Positions 1 through 7,034 of a stretch of DNA of 7,059 nt are shown in pieces. Numbering within the stretch: the first letter of the stretch is position 1; the number at the start of each line of letters is the position of its first letter. The stretch covers positions 1 through 7,059 of the forward strand of contig JABXKX010000144.1 in NCBI GenBank assembly GCA_013619035.1, given 5' to 3'. The position numbers and the translations under genes were made by a program. This stretch comes from Peptostreptococcaceae bacterium. Its GTDB lineage: Bacteria > Bacillota_A > Clostridia > Peptostreptococcales > Acidaminobacteraceae. The notes under the pieces are model-generated. The model saw only the letters and a list, made by a program, of their open reading frames with translations, was not told the origin of the DNA and searched no databases.

Positions 1-57
1 ACGTTTCTTAGTCCAATTTCAAAGATTTTTTCACAATAAACTGTATGTTAAAATCCA

Positions 58-2742
58 CTACTCACCTTTAAATACTTTTTGAAGTTTATGAACTACAATT
101 CTACCTTGACGTTTAATCATATTCTTCATAACCACACCTTTTAGATCTTCAAAAGGTACTGTATCTTCATCATATTTACGCTTAAGTGATATGGCATCAA
201 ATTTACAACGAGTCGTACACGCTCCGCAACCTACACAAATATATTCATCAACCACAGTTGCACCACAGCCTAAGCATCGTTCGGTTTCCTTTAGTACTTG
301 TTCTTCTGTAAATGTCCCTCTTAGGTCTTTAAAAGATTCTTTAGCAAGATTGGCATCCACATGGTCAATATGCTGTCTACCCGTATTATCATAACTTTCT
401 ATAATCAGTGACGATTTATCAAACGCTTTATACTCTCTTCGGTCACGTCCGATAACAAGACTTTGGCCGGGTTGAACAAATCGGTGAATTGAAATGGCCG
501 CTTCTTTTCCAAGTGCAATTGCATCTATAGCAAATTTTGGTCCAGTAGCAGCATCTCCACCAACAAAGATATCCGGTTCATCCGTTTGAAGAGTAAACAA
601 ATCCAATTCAACAGTACCATTACCTTTTAGTTTCACCTTTGATTCATTAAGAAGATTGCCCCACTCCATCACCTGACCAATTGCAATCATGATATGATTG
701 GCAGCCACAGTCATAATCTGTTCTTCATCGTATTTTGGCGAAAATCGACCTTGGTCATTAAAAACAGAGACACATTTCTTAAACTCCATGCCTACAACCT
801 TATTGTTCTGAACCAGAATTCGTTTGGGTGCCCAAGAAGGATTAATCGATATTCCTTCAGCAGCAGCTTCTTCAATTTCTTCATTTAGAGCTGGCATTTC
901 TTCACCGTTTTCAAGACAGAACATACTGACTTCAGTTTTACCCGCTCTTACAGCAGTTCTAGCGACATCAATGGCTACATTACCACCACCAATGACGATA
1001 ACTTGTCCGTTAACCGATATATCGTTTTCTAGATTAACTTCTCTAAGGAAATCGACTCCAGTCATGACACCTTCTGTCTCTTCATCTTCTAAACCTAGCT
1101 TACGACCACCTTGTGCCCCTATGGCCATATAAAAGGCTTTATAGCCCTCATTTCTGAGTTCAGAAACGGTCACATCTTTACCGACATCTACTCCGGTTTT
1201 AAATACAACACCCATCTCACGCAGTATATCGATTTCTGCATTAATAATGTTTTTTTCTAATCTATAATTTGGAATCCCAAGTGTTAACATACCACCAAGG
1301 ACATTCTGTTTTTCAAAAACAGTCACTTCATAACCATCAATCGCTAAGTAATACGCACAAGAAAGACCAGATGGTCCCGCGCCGATAACAGCAATTTTTT
1401 TACCATAGTTGTTACGCTTTTTAGGAATATAACGATGTTTTGCATTCAAATCCTGTTCGGCGATAAATTTCTTTATTTCATCCACTGAAACCGGATCATC
1501 AATATCACCACGGGTACATTCATCTTCACATTTCCTTGGACAAACACGACCACATATTGCTGGAAATGGATTCTCATGTTTGATCAATTCAAGAGCTTCA
1601 TTGTATTTACCTTGTGCTGCAAGCTTAATATACCCCTGAACTGAAATATGTGCAGGACAGTTGGTCTTGCAAGGACTTGTGCCTGAATCTACTACATTTT
1701 TTCTGTTGGTACGGTAATCTTCATTGTATTTTTCTGGTCCCCATTTTGTATTGGCTGGTGTATCTGTCATCATTGGTATATCTACTGGCATGCTTGAGCA
1801 AATCTTTTGTCCTAGTTTGGCAGCATTGGTAGGACAAACTTCCACACATTCTCCACAAGCCACACATTTTTCAGCATCTATAGTGGATACATAATTGGAT
1901 CTGACAAAATCATTATTGAAAAACATGGATGCATTTCTCAGAGACAAGCAAGAACAACCACAACAGTTACAAATGGCATGGGTTTTTCCTGGTCCATCCA
2001 CATTGGGAATCGAATGCATGAGTCCATTTTCTTCTGCTCTTTTGATAATTTCAAAAGCTTCTTCTCTATTAATTTCACGACCTTTACCGGTCTTTATATA
2101 ATACTTAGCCGCTTTACCCATCTGAATACACATATCCTCTTTCAGATGACCACACCCTTCTCCTGCCACTTCCCTAGCCGTTCTGCAAGAACAATCTGAA
2201 ACGGAAAATACATCATTGTCATTTAAAAATTTAGATACTTCTTCATAAGAAGCACGTTTCGAATTACCTGAAATTGCTGATTCAATTGGAATCACACGCA
2301 TTGGACCTTTTCCAATCGGAAAAACGCCAGTCGCTTGCGGACCTTTTCTTTGGCCATAATGATCAAAAGCCAGTGCCAACTGAGGGTACTTAGCCACAAG
2401 TTCACGGTTATTGGCAATTAGTTCAAAGTGTCCTGGTACCCAAAGTTCAAACCAATAATGATCCACTCCGTCAATCTCATTAACAATACAAACACCTTTC
2501 CAAGCCAAATCTTCTAAAATAGGTGCGACTTCAGAGACAGGTCTTTTTGAGAGCTTTGCTACATCTTCAGCAGATTTAGGATCTCTAAACATCAGGTATA
2601 ATGCTATTTCAGCCATCTCATTTGTGACAATCGGTTCCAAAATTTCATACTCTGGATGTTCATACTTAATGCCGTGCTTTGATCCCATTTTCACACGACT
2701 GATCTTATTAGACAGTTCCAATACCTTCGATTTAAGTTCCAT
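58..2742 (-). CDS. Multidomain Fe-S flavoprotein: GltD-like FAD/NAD(P)H oxidoreductase with an N-terminal winged-helix/Fe-S module
   Basis: Probable cytoplasmic electron-transfer enzyme moving electrons between NAD(P)H and Fe-S centres or ferredoxin; partner and substrate are unknown. Residues about 35-100 look like a winged helix. Residues 184-265 carry a cysteine-rich region (C184-S-C186, C197, C205, then CNCCGCSC at 258-265), followed by a ferredoxin motif (C293, C296, C299, C303-P). Residues 358-409 match the GltD-type Fe-S domain (C358, C362, C397, C401, C405, C409). The FAD-binding GAGPSG is at 454-459, the second nucleotide-binding GGGNVA at 585-590, and the C-terminal FAD motif GGDAATGP at 728-735. 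The tail has CLGCG at 823-827 and C836/C839/C842/C846. At 894 residues it is roughly twice GltD or NfnB length. The ATG is supported by GGTGA six bases upstream. No glutamate synthase large subunit is adjacent, so true glutamate synthase is unlikely. A LysR gene is divergent. Fold assignment is firm; the reaction is not. Confidence 0.9.
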   Translation of the reverse strand: MELKSKVLELSNKISRVKMGSKHGIKYEHPEYEILEPIVTNEMAEIALYLMFRDPKSAEDVAKLSKRPVSEVAPILEDLAWKGVCIVNEIDGVDHYWFELWVPGHFELIANNRELVAKYPQLALAFDHYGQRKGPQATGVFPIGKGPMRVIPIESAISGNSKRASYEEVSKFLNDNDVFSVSDCSCRTAREVAGEGCGHLKEDMCIQMGKAAKYYIKTGKGREINREEAFEIIKRAEENGLMHSIPNVDGPGKTHAICNCCGCSCLSLRNASMFFNNDFVRSNYVSTIDAEKCVACGECVEVCPTNAAKLGQKICSSMPVDIPMMTDTPANTKWGPEKYNEDYRTNRKNVVDSGTSPCKTNCPAHISVQGYIKLAAQGKYNEALELIKHENPFPAICGRVCPRKCEDECTRGDIDDPVSVDEIKKFIAEQDLNAKHRYIPKKRNNYGKKIAVIGAGPSGLSCAYYLAIDGYEVTVFEKQNVLGGMLTLGIPNYRLEKNIINAEIDILREMGVVFKTGVDVGKDVTVSELRNEGYKAFYMAIGAQGGRKLGLEDEETEGVMTGVDFLREVNLENDISVNGQVIVIGGGNVAIDVARTAVRAGKTEVSMFCLENGEEMPALNEEIEEAAAEGISINPSWAPKRILVQNNKVVGMEFKKCVSVFNDQGRFSPKYDEEQIMTVAANHIMIAIGQVMEWGNLLNESKVKLKGNGTVELDLFTLQTDEPDIFVGGDAATGPKFAIDAIALGKEAAISIHRFVQPGQSLVIGRDRREYKAFDKSSLIIESYDNTGRQHIDHVDANLAKESFKDLRGTFTEEQVLKETERCLGCGATVVDEYICVGCGACTTRCKFDAISLKRKYDEDTVPFEDLKGVVMKNMIKRQGRIVVHKLQKVFKGE

Positions 2743-2778
2743 AACTATTCACCATATCTCCCTATAGTTTTATATACT

Positions 2779-2806
2779 ATTATATGATAAAATTTTATCA
2801 AACAAA
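2779..2806 (-). promoter_or_regulatory. Candidate promoter of the Fe-S flavoprotein gene
   Basis: On the minus strand a perfect -10 hexamer TATAAT occupies 2784-2779. A weak -35 candidate TTTGTT lies at 2806-2801 with a 16-base spacer (or CTTTGT at 2807-2802 with 17). It lies 37 bases upstream of the flavoprotein start codon, leaving room for a short leader with the GGTGA ribosome site. The -35 match is poor, which would fit a promoter needing an activator; that is inference. Confidence 0.5.
2785..2800. promoter_or_regulatory. Perfect 16-bp palindrome, candidate operator
   Basis: TGATAAAATTTTATCA is its own reverse complement and exactly fills the spacer between the proposed -35 and -10 boxes of the flavoprotein promoter. 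A third half-site GATA at 2807-2810 follows, so GATA/TATC half-sites occur at 2786-2789, 2796-2799 and 2807-2810. The divergently encoded LysR protein is the obvious candidate binder. However, the dyad does not have the classical T-N11-A LysR spacing, and AT-rich palindromes also arise by chance. Confidence 0.4.
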
Positions 2807-2837
2807 GATACCATTGAATAACAATGCTTTGTCTATA

Positions 2838-2858
2838 TCCACAACGAACTGTTGTGGA
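2838..2858. promoter_or_regulatory. Inverted repeat with 8-bp arms upstream of the LysR gene
   Basis: TCCACAAC (2838-2845) and GTTGTGGA (2851-2858) are perfect inverted arms around a 5-base centre, ending 35 bases before the regulator's start codon. It is more GC-rich than its surroundings and has no T-run after it, so it does not look like a terminator. The likely role is an operator, possibly for autoregulation, or a hairpin in the regulator's leader. The arms at the classical spacing read C-N11-G rather than T-N11-A, so assignment to the LysR protein is only by position. Confidence 0.45.
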
Positions 2859-2880
2859 CAATCACTATATCATTCCAAAA

Positions 2881-2885
2881 GGGAG
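2881..2885 (+). promoter_or_regulatory. Ribosome binding site fixing the LysR start
   Basis: GGGAG, preceded by a run of A, lies eight bases before the ATG at 2894. This favours that ATG over an in-frame TTG at 2852, which sits inside the inverted repeat and has no ribosome site. Confidence 0.7.
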
Positions 2886-2893
2886 CTATCATT

Positions 2894-3799
2894 ATGCATA
2901 TGCGTTATATTGAATCTCTGTTAACTTTATACGACGAAAAGAATATATCAAAAGCTAGTCAAAAACTTTTCATTTCACAACAAGGACTCAGTCGCCAAAT
3001 CCAAGCTTTAGAAAAAGAACTTGGAACCATGCTTTTCAAAAGAGCTAAAACAGGCGTCATGCCGACAAATATTTGTATCAAGCTTCATCCCCACTTTATC
3101 CAAATATACGATAACTATGCACAGGCAAAAGATCTGATTAAACATCACTCGTCTAGTCTTAAAAAGCCTATCACAATCGCTTTTGCTTATGGCATCTCAC
3201 GTGGATTAAATACCGAAGTCATCCTAAATTTTCAACAGGAAAATCCAGATGTTCGATTCAAAATCAAAGAATGGTCCAAAAATAAGTGTATTGAGAAATT
3301 AAATGGGCACGAAGCAGACATCGCATTTCTAGTGAATCCTTTTGACCTGGGCTTGTTTGAAACACATTTACTTGCAGAAGGTTATATGTATGTAGCCATT
3401 CATAAGAATCATCCTCTTGCAACCCAAGAGACCATTGATTTCTCACAACTTGATGAACAAACCATTATTACAGGTTCTGAGGAAAATGCACTTAGAGAAC
3501 TTTTTGATCATTATTGCCAATTAGCAGATATTCATCCAAATATCATGTTTTCATCGAGTTACAGCTTGGATATAATTAATTCAGCATCAGAGAATGTGAT
3601 TATGGCAACGGTTACACCAATCATGTCAGAGAAAATAACCAATCCCAACATAAAAATAATCCGTTTGATAACACCAGAAGCTGGAAAGCTCTATTGTTGT
3701 ACCTCAAAAAATAGAAAAAAATCAAAAGATTTATTGCGTGTGGTTGATTTTATCAAAGACTATTTTATTCCTATGCCCGTCATAAAAATCCAAACCTAA
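2894..3799 (+). CDS. LysR-family transcriptional regulator
   Basis: A 301-residue DNA-binding protein of normal family length. Residues 1-60 are the winged helix-turn-helix; the recognition region at about 17-45 contains ASQKLFISQQGLSRQIQALE, a typical LysR pattern, followed by LFKR at 47-50. From about residue 92 (PITIAFAYG) the protein follows the periplasmic-binding-like effector domain to the C-terminus. The start at 2894 is chosen for the GGGAG site eight bases upstream and because it gives the standard N-terminal MRYIESLLTLY segment; ATG 2900 would leave 14 bases of spacing. It is divergent from the Fe-S flavoprotein with 151 bases between the starts, the usual arrangement for a LysR protein controlling its neighbour. 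The effector cannot be deduced. It is followed after three bases by a strong hairpin. Confidence 0.93.
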   Translation: MHMRYIESLLTLYDEKNISKASQKLFISQQGLSRQIQALEKELGTMLFKRAKTGVMPTNICIKLHPHFIQIYDNYAQAKDLIKHHSSSLKKPITIAFAYGISRGLNTEVILNFQQENPDVRFKIKEWSKNKCIEKLNGHEADIAFLVNPFDLGLFETHLLAEGYMYVAIHKNHPLATQETIDFSQLDEQTIITGSEENALRELFDHYCQLADIHPNIMFSSSYSLDIINSASENVIMATVTPIMSEKITNPNIKIIRLITPEAGKLYCCTSKNRKKSKDLLRVVDFIKDYFIPMPVIKIQT

Positions 3800-3802
3800 A
3801 AG

Positions 3803-3829
3803 AAGCAAGTTGCATGATGCAACTTGCTT
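3803..3829. terminator. Hairpin terminator between convergent genes, probably bidirectional
   Basis: AAGCAAGTTGCA and TGCAACTTGCTT form a perfect 12-bp stem with a 3-base TGA loop, starting three bases after the LysR stop codon. On the plus strand the stem is followed by TTTAATCATTT. On the minus strand it is followed by TTTT after one C. Both tails are short or interrupted but T-rich. It would end the LysR transcript and, from the other side, the four-gene membrane operon whose last gene stops at 3908. Confidence 0.8.
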
Positions 3830-3907
3830 TAATCATTTATATAATAATTGTCGTAACACAGATTTTATGATTATCGACTTCAGAAACACCTCTCAGTTTA
3901 ATCCATA

Positions 3908-5110
3908 TTATACGGAGAGTTTATCATTCTCTGGGCAGTTTGAAAGGTTCTTATAATGGAAAATATACAGTCGTCTACAAGTAAAAATGGTTGCGATTAT
4001 CAAAGTAATCGGTGCAATTTGAATATGAGTCAAATGAACAATCGGTAAATTTATTAGTGGTGTTAACCATAACATTAAGATTATCCCAAGATCCCATTTC
4101 AGCCAACCATTTAACTTACAATCATTCAGATACCAAATCAACGGGAGAATCAAAAGAACCAGATCATATTGTGCATAATAAGGTGTGCACAATAATGTCC
4201 CCAGTACGAGTATCGCCCCTCTTAAAGATACGGAACTGACATTTCTCCAGGTCCATAAAATTATTAAAAACATACATATCGCTGTAATAAGCTGAAGGAT
4301 TGCTGCTATATTTCCTGACATTCCAATTACTTTTAACGATGAATACACCGAGGGTTGAATTGCAGCTGTGCTTTGCCATATAGAGTCCAAGATGATACTT
4401 GGCGCATTTAATTGTGTTTTTATATAGACTACCCAAGTATCTAAACCAAAGAGTCCTGAACTGAGTATCACTAGAACAAAGAAAAAGAACACCGCGCTAA
4501 AAAACACTTTCCATTGTTTGCTTAATAATAAAACGATAAAAGCAACTAATGCAAAATGCGGTTTAAAGCAAAGTATCGCAAACATCATCCCTGCTACAAC
4601 AGGTCTTTTTTCTAAATTATAGATGCCTAAGCCAAACAATCCCACCGTCAAAAGTCCATTTTGTCCCCAATTTAGATTCATTAACACACCAGGAAAACAC
4701 ATGGCTGCATAGAGTCCTTTTTGACCAATAGAGATTTTTTTTATTGTTATCATATATATTATAAACGTGCTTGCCAGCCAAAATACCATTGCAAATTTAA
4801 ATGGCAATAAAGCTAAAGGTGTCACAAATAAAAGGAAAATAGGTGGATAAAACCATCCAAGCATAAATGGAATCTCCCGGCCTAATACACCTTCAAGGAC
4901 ATTATGATGTTTGATTAGATCATATATTAAAGTTGAGTTCCCTTCCAAAGCCAATTTCCCTGCTGAATAGAAAGCCGAAAAATCGATGCCCATCAGGCTA
5001 TCTTTAATCATAAATAGCCCGAAAATGAAGTAAACAACATATGCTGATAAAAATATGATCGAGTAGCCCTTTACTCTTTTTCTTAAAAAATCTGCAATCA
5101 TATTGTCCAA
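3908..5110 (-). CDS. Polytopic membrane glycosyltransferase, GT87/DUF2029 family
   Basis: A GT-C fold membrane enzyme expected to transfer a sugar from a polyprenyl-phosphate donor on the outer side of the membrane. About ten hydrophobic segments are visible, the first near residues 16-35 and the last near 365-377. Family-like landmarks are the acidic DFSAFYSAGKLALEG at 43-57 just after the first membrane segment, FYPPIFLLFVTPLALLPF at 87-104, NWGQNGLL at 147-154, KPHFAL at 183-188 and TPYYAQYDLVLL at 309-320. The length of 400 residues is usual. The first codon is TTG, with AGGAGG only four bases upstream. The alternative is the ATG at 5101, 13 bases from the same site, so the N-terminus is uncertain by three residues. 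It is the last gene of the operon, 18 bases after the GT2 gene, which could supply its lipid-linked donor. Substrate is unknown. Confidence 0.82.
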   Translation of the reverse strand: MDNMIADFLRKRVKGYSIIFLSAYVVYFIFGLFMIKDSLMGIDFSAFYSAGKLALEGNSTLIYDLIKHHNVLEGVLGREIPFMLGWFYPPIFLLFVTPLALLPFKFAMVFWLASTFIIYMITIKKISIGQKGLYAAMCFPGVLMNLNWGQNGLLTVGLFGLGIYNLEKRPVVAGMMFAILCFKPHFALVAFIVLLLSKQWKVFFSAVFFFFVLVILSSGLFGLDTWVVYIKTQLNAPSIILDSIWQSTAAIQPSVYSSLKVIGMSGNIAAILQLITAICMFLIILWTWRNVSSVSLRGAILVLGTLLCTPYYAQYDLVLLILPLIWYLNDCKLNGWLKWDLGIILMLWLTPLINLPIVHLTHIQIAPITLIIATIFTCRRLYIFHYKNLSNCPENDKLSV

Positions 5111-5114
5111 GATG

Positions 5115-5120
5115 CCTCCT
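5115..5120 (-). promoter_or_regulatory. Strong ribosome binding site with ambiguous start choice
   Basis: AGGAGG on the minus strand lies four bases before TTG 5110 and 13 bases before ATG 5101. One spacing is slightly short and the other long, so the start of the GT87 gene cannot be settled from the site alone. Confidence 0.65.
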
Positions 5121-5128
5121 TATTTATA

Positions 5129-5818
5129 TTAGACTTTTTTTGTGAGTAATTTGAAGTATGCTTTTAATACTTTTCCATATCTCATTTTACTGACGCCAAC
5201 AGTTCGATCCACTAATATAAATGGATATTCTTTAATTTGTGTTAACTGTTTAACTCTTCTCAAAATATCCACTTGTACTTCAAAACCAGTACTGAGGTGA
5301 CTCAGCTGTTTAGCAATGTCTTTCCTGTATACCCTGAATCCTGATGAGATATCTCTAGAAGGCAAAGCAAAGAGTATTCTGAAAAACAGATTTCCTAATT
5401 TGCTATACAGTACCCGATGAGGCGGCACACCTTCCATCCCACCACCGTTTACATACCTTGAAGCAATAACAACGCCTGTATCGTTTGAAATTTCTTTTGC
5501 TAATTGCGGAATTAAATTTGCATCCTGAGTACAGTCTGCATCCATAGTGACAATAATATTGCCTTTTGCATTTTCAAAACCAGTTTCAAGACCCGCTCCT
5601 AGTCCTAGATTGACCGGATGTGTTATACACCTAATATGTTCTGGATAAATATCCATAAAAGATTTAACTCTTTCTTCAGTTTGATCGGTACTGCCATCGT
5701 TTACAATCAGTACTTCCCAAGTCTTATAATTCTTCTCCAGTACTGATGCGATTTGATTGATAAATTTACCAATGATAGCTTCTTCATTATATGCTGGTGC
5801 TAGTATCGTAATATCCAT
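5129..5818 (-). CDS. Family 2 glycosyltransferase, polyprenyl-phosphate sugar synthase type (DPM1-like)
   Basis: Predicted to transfer a sugar from a nucleotide-sugar to polyprenyl phosphate on the cytoplasmic face. The GT-A fold is clear: APAYNEE at 7-13, VNDGSTD at 39-45, the metal-binding MDADC at 92-96 (D93, D95) followed by TQDANLI, ASRYVNGGG at 119-127, and the acceptor-loop-like DISSGFRVYR at 156-165. DRTVGVSKM at 204-212 closes the domain, a pattern typical of dolichyl-phosphate-mannose synthases. The protein stops at 229 residues, soon after the catalytic domain, with no C-terminal pair of membrane segments such as GtrB or ArnC proteins carry, so membrane association probably relies on the GtrA-like neighbour. 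The ATG has AGAGGGA just upstream. The gene lies between the GtrA-like and GT87 genes. Whether the sugar is mannose, glucose or another is not readable. Confidence 0.9.
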   Translation of the reverse strand: MDITILAPAYNEEAIIGKFINQIASVLEKNYKTWEVLIVNDGSTDQTEERVKSFMDIYPEHIRCITHPVNLGLGAGLETGFENAKGNIIVTMDADCTQDANLIPQLAKEISNDTGVVIASRYVNGGGMEGVPPHRVLYSKLGNLFFRILFALPSRDISSGFRVYRKDIAKQLSHLSTGFEVQVDILRRVKQLTQIKEYPFILVDRTVGVSKMRYGKVLKAYFKLLTKKV

Positions 5819-5872
5819 AGGTCCCTCTCATTCGTTATTCTTATTGTCATATATACAAAACTTTAAATAAAT

Positions 5873-6313
5873 CTACTTATTATGCGTCACTTGTTTTTTG
5901 AACAAAATAACCTTTCTCGCTGTGAAATTCCAAAAAAACACGACTGCTGTTGCAATTATTTTAGAAACTGGGACGTTTATAAGTAAAGCCTCCACAGAAA
6001 CCCAGATGACATATTCATGGATTAAAAATCCGATAGAACCGATAAGCAAAAATAAACTCAATTCAGTCGTTCGGTTTGACATAGCTCTGTTGTTGAACAC
6101 CCATTTTATCGATAAAAGATAAGTGGTGAACAAGCCAACAATTAATCCGATTGCTGTTGCAGTTAGATAATATACACCAAATACTTTATACAATACCATC
6201 ATAACTAGGAAATCGAGTACAAAAGCAATCCCCCCTGCATAGACATACCTAATCAATTCAGGAATCCATTCCTTAGATAAAATTGTGTCTTTGAAACCAA
6301 GTAGTTTTTTCAT
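5873..6313 (-). CDS. GtrA-like small four-helix membrane protein
   Basis: A 146-residue integral membrane protein of the GtrA/DPMS-associated family, whose members are thought to help flip polyprenyl-linked sugars or anchor the synthase. Four hydrophobic segments lie at about 23-43, 48-68, 88-110 and 115-131. Family hallmarks are RYVYAGGIAFVLDF at 22-35 in the first helix and FWNFTARKVILFK at 127-139 after the last one, ending in a basic tail. The start is placed at ATG 6313 because GAGGTGA lies five bases upstream; a longer reading from TTG 6337 has no ribosome site and would add eight residues. It follows the upstream membrane-protein gene by 35 bases and precedes the GT2 gene by 54. Pairing with that GT2 enzyme is strongly suggested by order and by known GtrA-GT2 associations; direct partnership is inferred. 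Confidence 0.9.
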   Translation of the reverse strand: MKKLLGFKDTILSKEWIPELIRYVYAGGIAFVLDFLVMMVLYKVFGVYYLTATAIGLIVGLFTTYLLSIKWVFNNRAMSNRTTELSLFLLIGSIGFLIHEYVIWVSVEALLINVPVSKIIATAVVFFWNFTARKVILFKKQVTHNK

Positions 6314-6318
6314 TAAAA

Positions 6319-6325
6319 TCACCTC
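6319..6325 (-). promoter_or_regulatory. Ribosome binding site fixing the GtrA-like start
   Basis: GAGGTGA on the minus strand lies five bases before ATG 6313. It sits inside the longer open frame that begins at TTG 6337, which argues that the upstream part is not translated. Confidence 0.75.
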
Positions 6326-6348
6326 AAATATTGTCAAATTATAAGTCG

Positions 6349-7034
6349 CTAGATTTTTTCTTTGTCCACTAAAAAGAGTCTGAATTCACTATGTTCTTTA
6401 GGTAGTTCCATTTCTTTTATCCAGAAAGGCAATTGTTGGTTTAAAAGATTACCATAAAAACTTTCAGTGCTTCCATCATAATCATAGAAAGCTCTTTCAA
6501 TTGAGTTCGGTGCAAGAAGAATCCAATCGACATTTCTTGTTTTTAAATCTGTTCGAATATCAGCTTCATCATCCGATGTCATGATAGTGTAGTTAAACAA
6601 AATACCGTCATCATTCCGATGATAAGGCGAAGAAATAACATGATGGGTTGTTCGATACAATATTTCAGGACCGAAATCTAAAAAAGTTAAGATTGTTTTC
6701 TGTTGTCCTAATATGACTTCATTGTCTACCATCCAATCACATAGTTCTTCTAAAGCATCCGTTTCAATCGCGACCTGAGTTTCTTTATCAGAACCCATTA
6801 CCATTAAAATCCCTACAAAGCTAAAACCAAACAATAATACTACAATCGTCATACTTCTTAAGATCGGAATTACTCTTATAGATTTTTTATAGATAACCTT
6901 CTGAATAATGTAATCAAATAGAAGTACGGATGGAATCAATGCTATCATTTGAAGATAACCAATCCACCTGATTTGATACAACGACAACAGACCATAGAGA
7001 ATCATTCCTATGAATAAGAAAATATTTCCATGAT
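6349..7034 (-). CDS. Polytopic membrane protein, C-terminal part only (truncated by contig end); possible GT-C-type glycosyltransferase
   Basis: Only the 3' part is present. The frame is open upstream of the first Met (7005): nine more codons (HGNIFLFIG) run back to 7030, after which adapter begins, so Met 7005 lies inside a membrane helix and is not a real start. Numbered from that Met, hydrophobic segments end near 12 and lie at about 17-34 and 52-70. A soluble domain of about 145 residues follows, with TFLDFGPEILYRT at 107-119, SSPYHRNDDGI at 125-135, DWILLAP at 160-166 and FRLFLV at 208-213. I recall a similar PYHRN-type C-terminal domain in large uncharacterised membrane proteins related to GT39/ArnT-like transferases; that link is from memory and tentative. 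It is the most upstream visible gene of the envelope-sugar operon. The catalytic N-terminal part, normally holding an acidic loop, is missing, so function stays open. Confidence 0.75.

Noticed and set aside
1..57. Start of another gene or a terminator downstream of the flavoprotein
   Set aside because: No open frame with a ribosome site and no stem-loop could be seen in these bases.
824..1132. Plus-strand open frame of 102 codons opposite the flavoprotein gene
   Set aside because: It is antisense to the conserved nucleotide-binding region of a clear gene, with low-complexity Ser/Pro-rich translation typical of a shadow frame.
58..2742. Flavoprotein annotated as glutamate synthase small subunit (gltD)
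   Set aside because: The core is GltD-like, but the protein is about twice as long with extra N- and C-terminal Fe-S domains, and no large subunit is adjacent.
2785..2858. Either dyad as a textbook LysR T-N11-A box
   Set aside because: The 16-bp palindrome has an even centre and the 21-bp dyad reads C-N11-G at that spacing, so neither fits the consensus; they are kept only as candidate operators.
2852..2893. In-frame N-terminal extension of the LysR gene from TTG 2852
   Set aside because: It starts inside the second inverted repeat, has no ribosome site and would add 14 residues ahead of a standard LysR N-terminus; ATG 2894 has GGGAG at eight bases.
4164..4436. Open frame of 90 codons on the minus strand
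   Set aside because: It lies wholly inside the GT87 gene in another frame, and its product shows no recognisable domain.
6314..6337. In-frame extension of the GtrA-like gene from TTG 6337
   Set aside because: No ribosome site precedes it, and the strong GAGGTGA for ATG 6313 lies within the extension.
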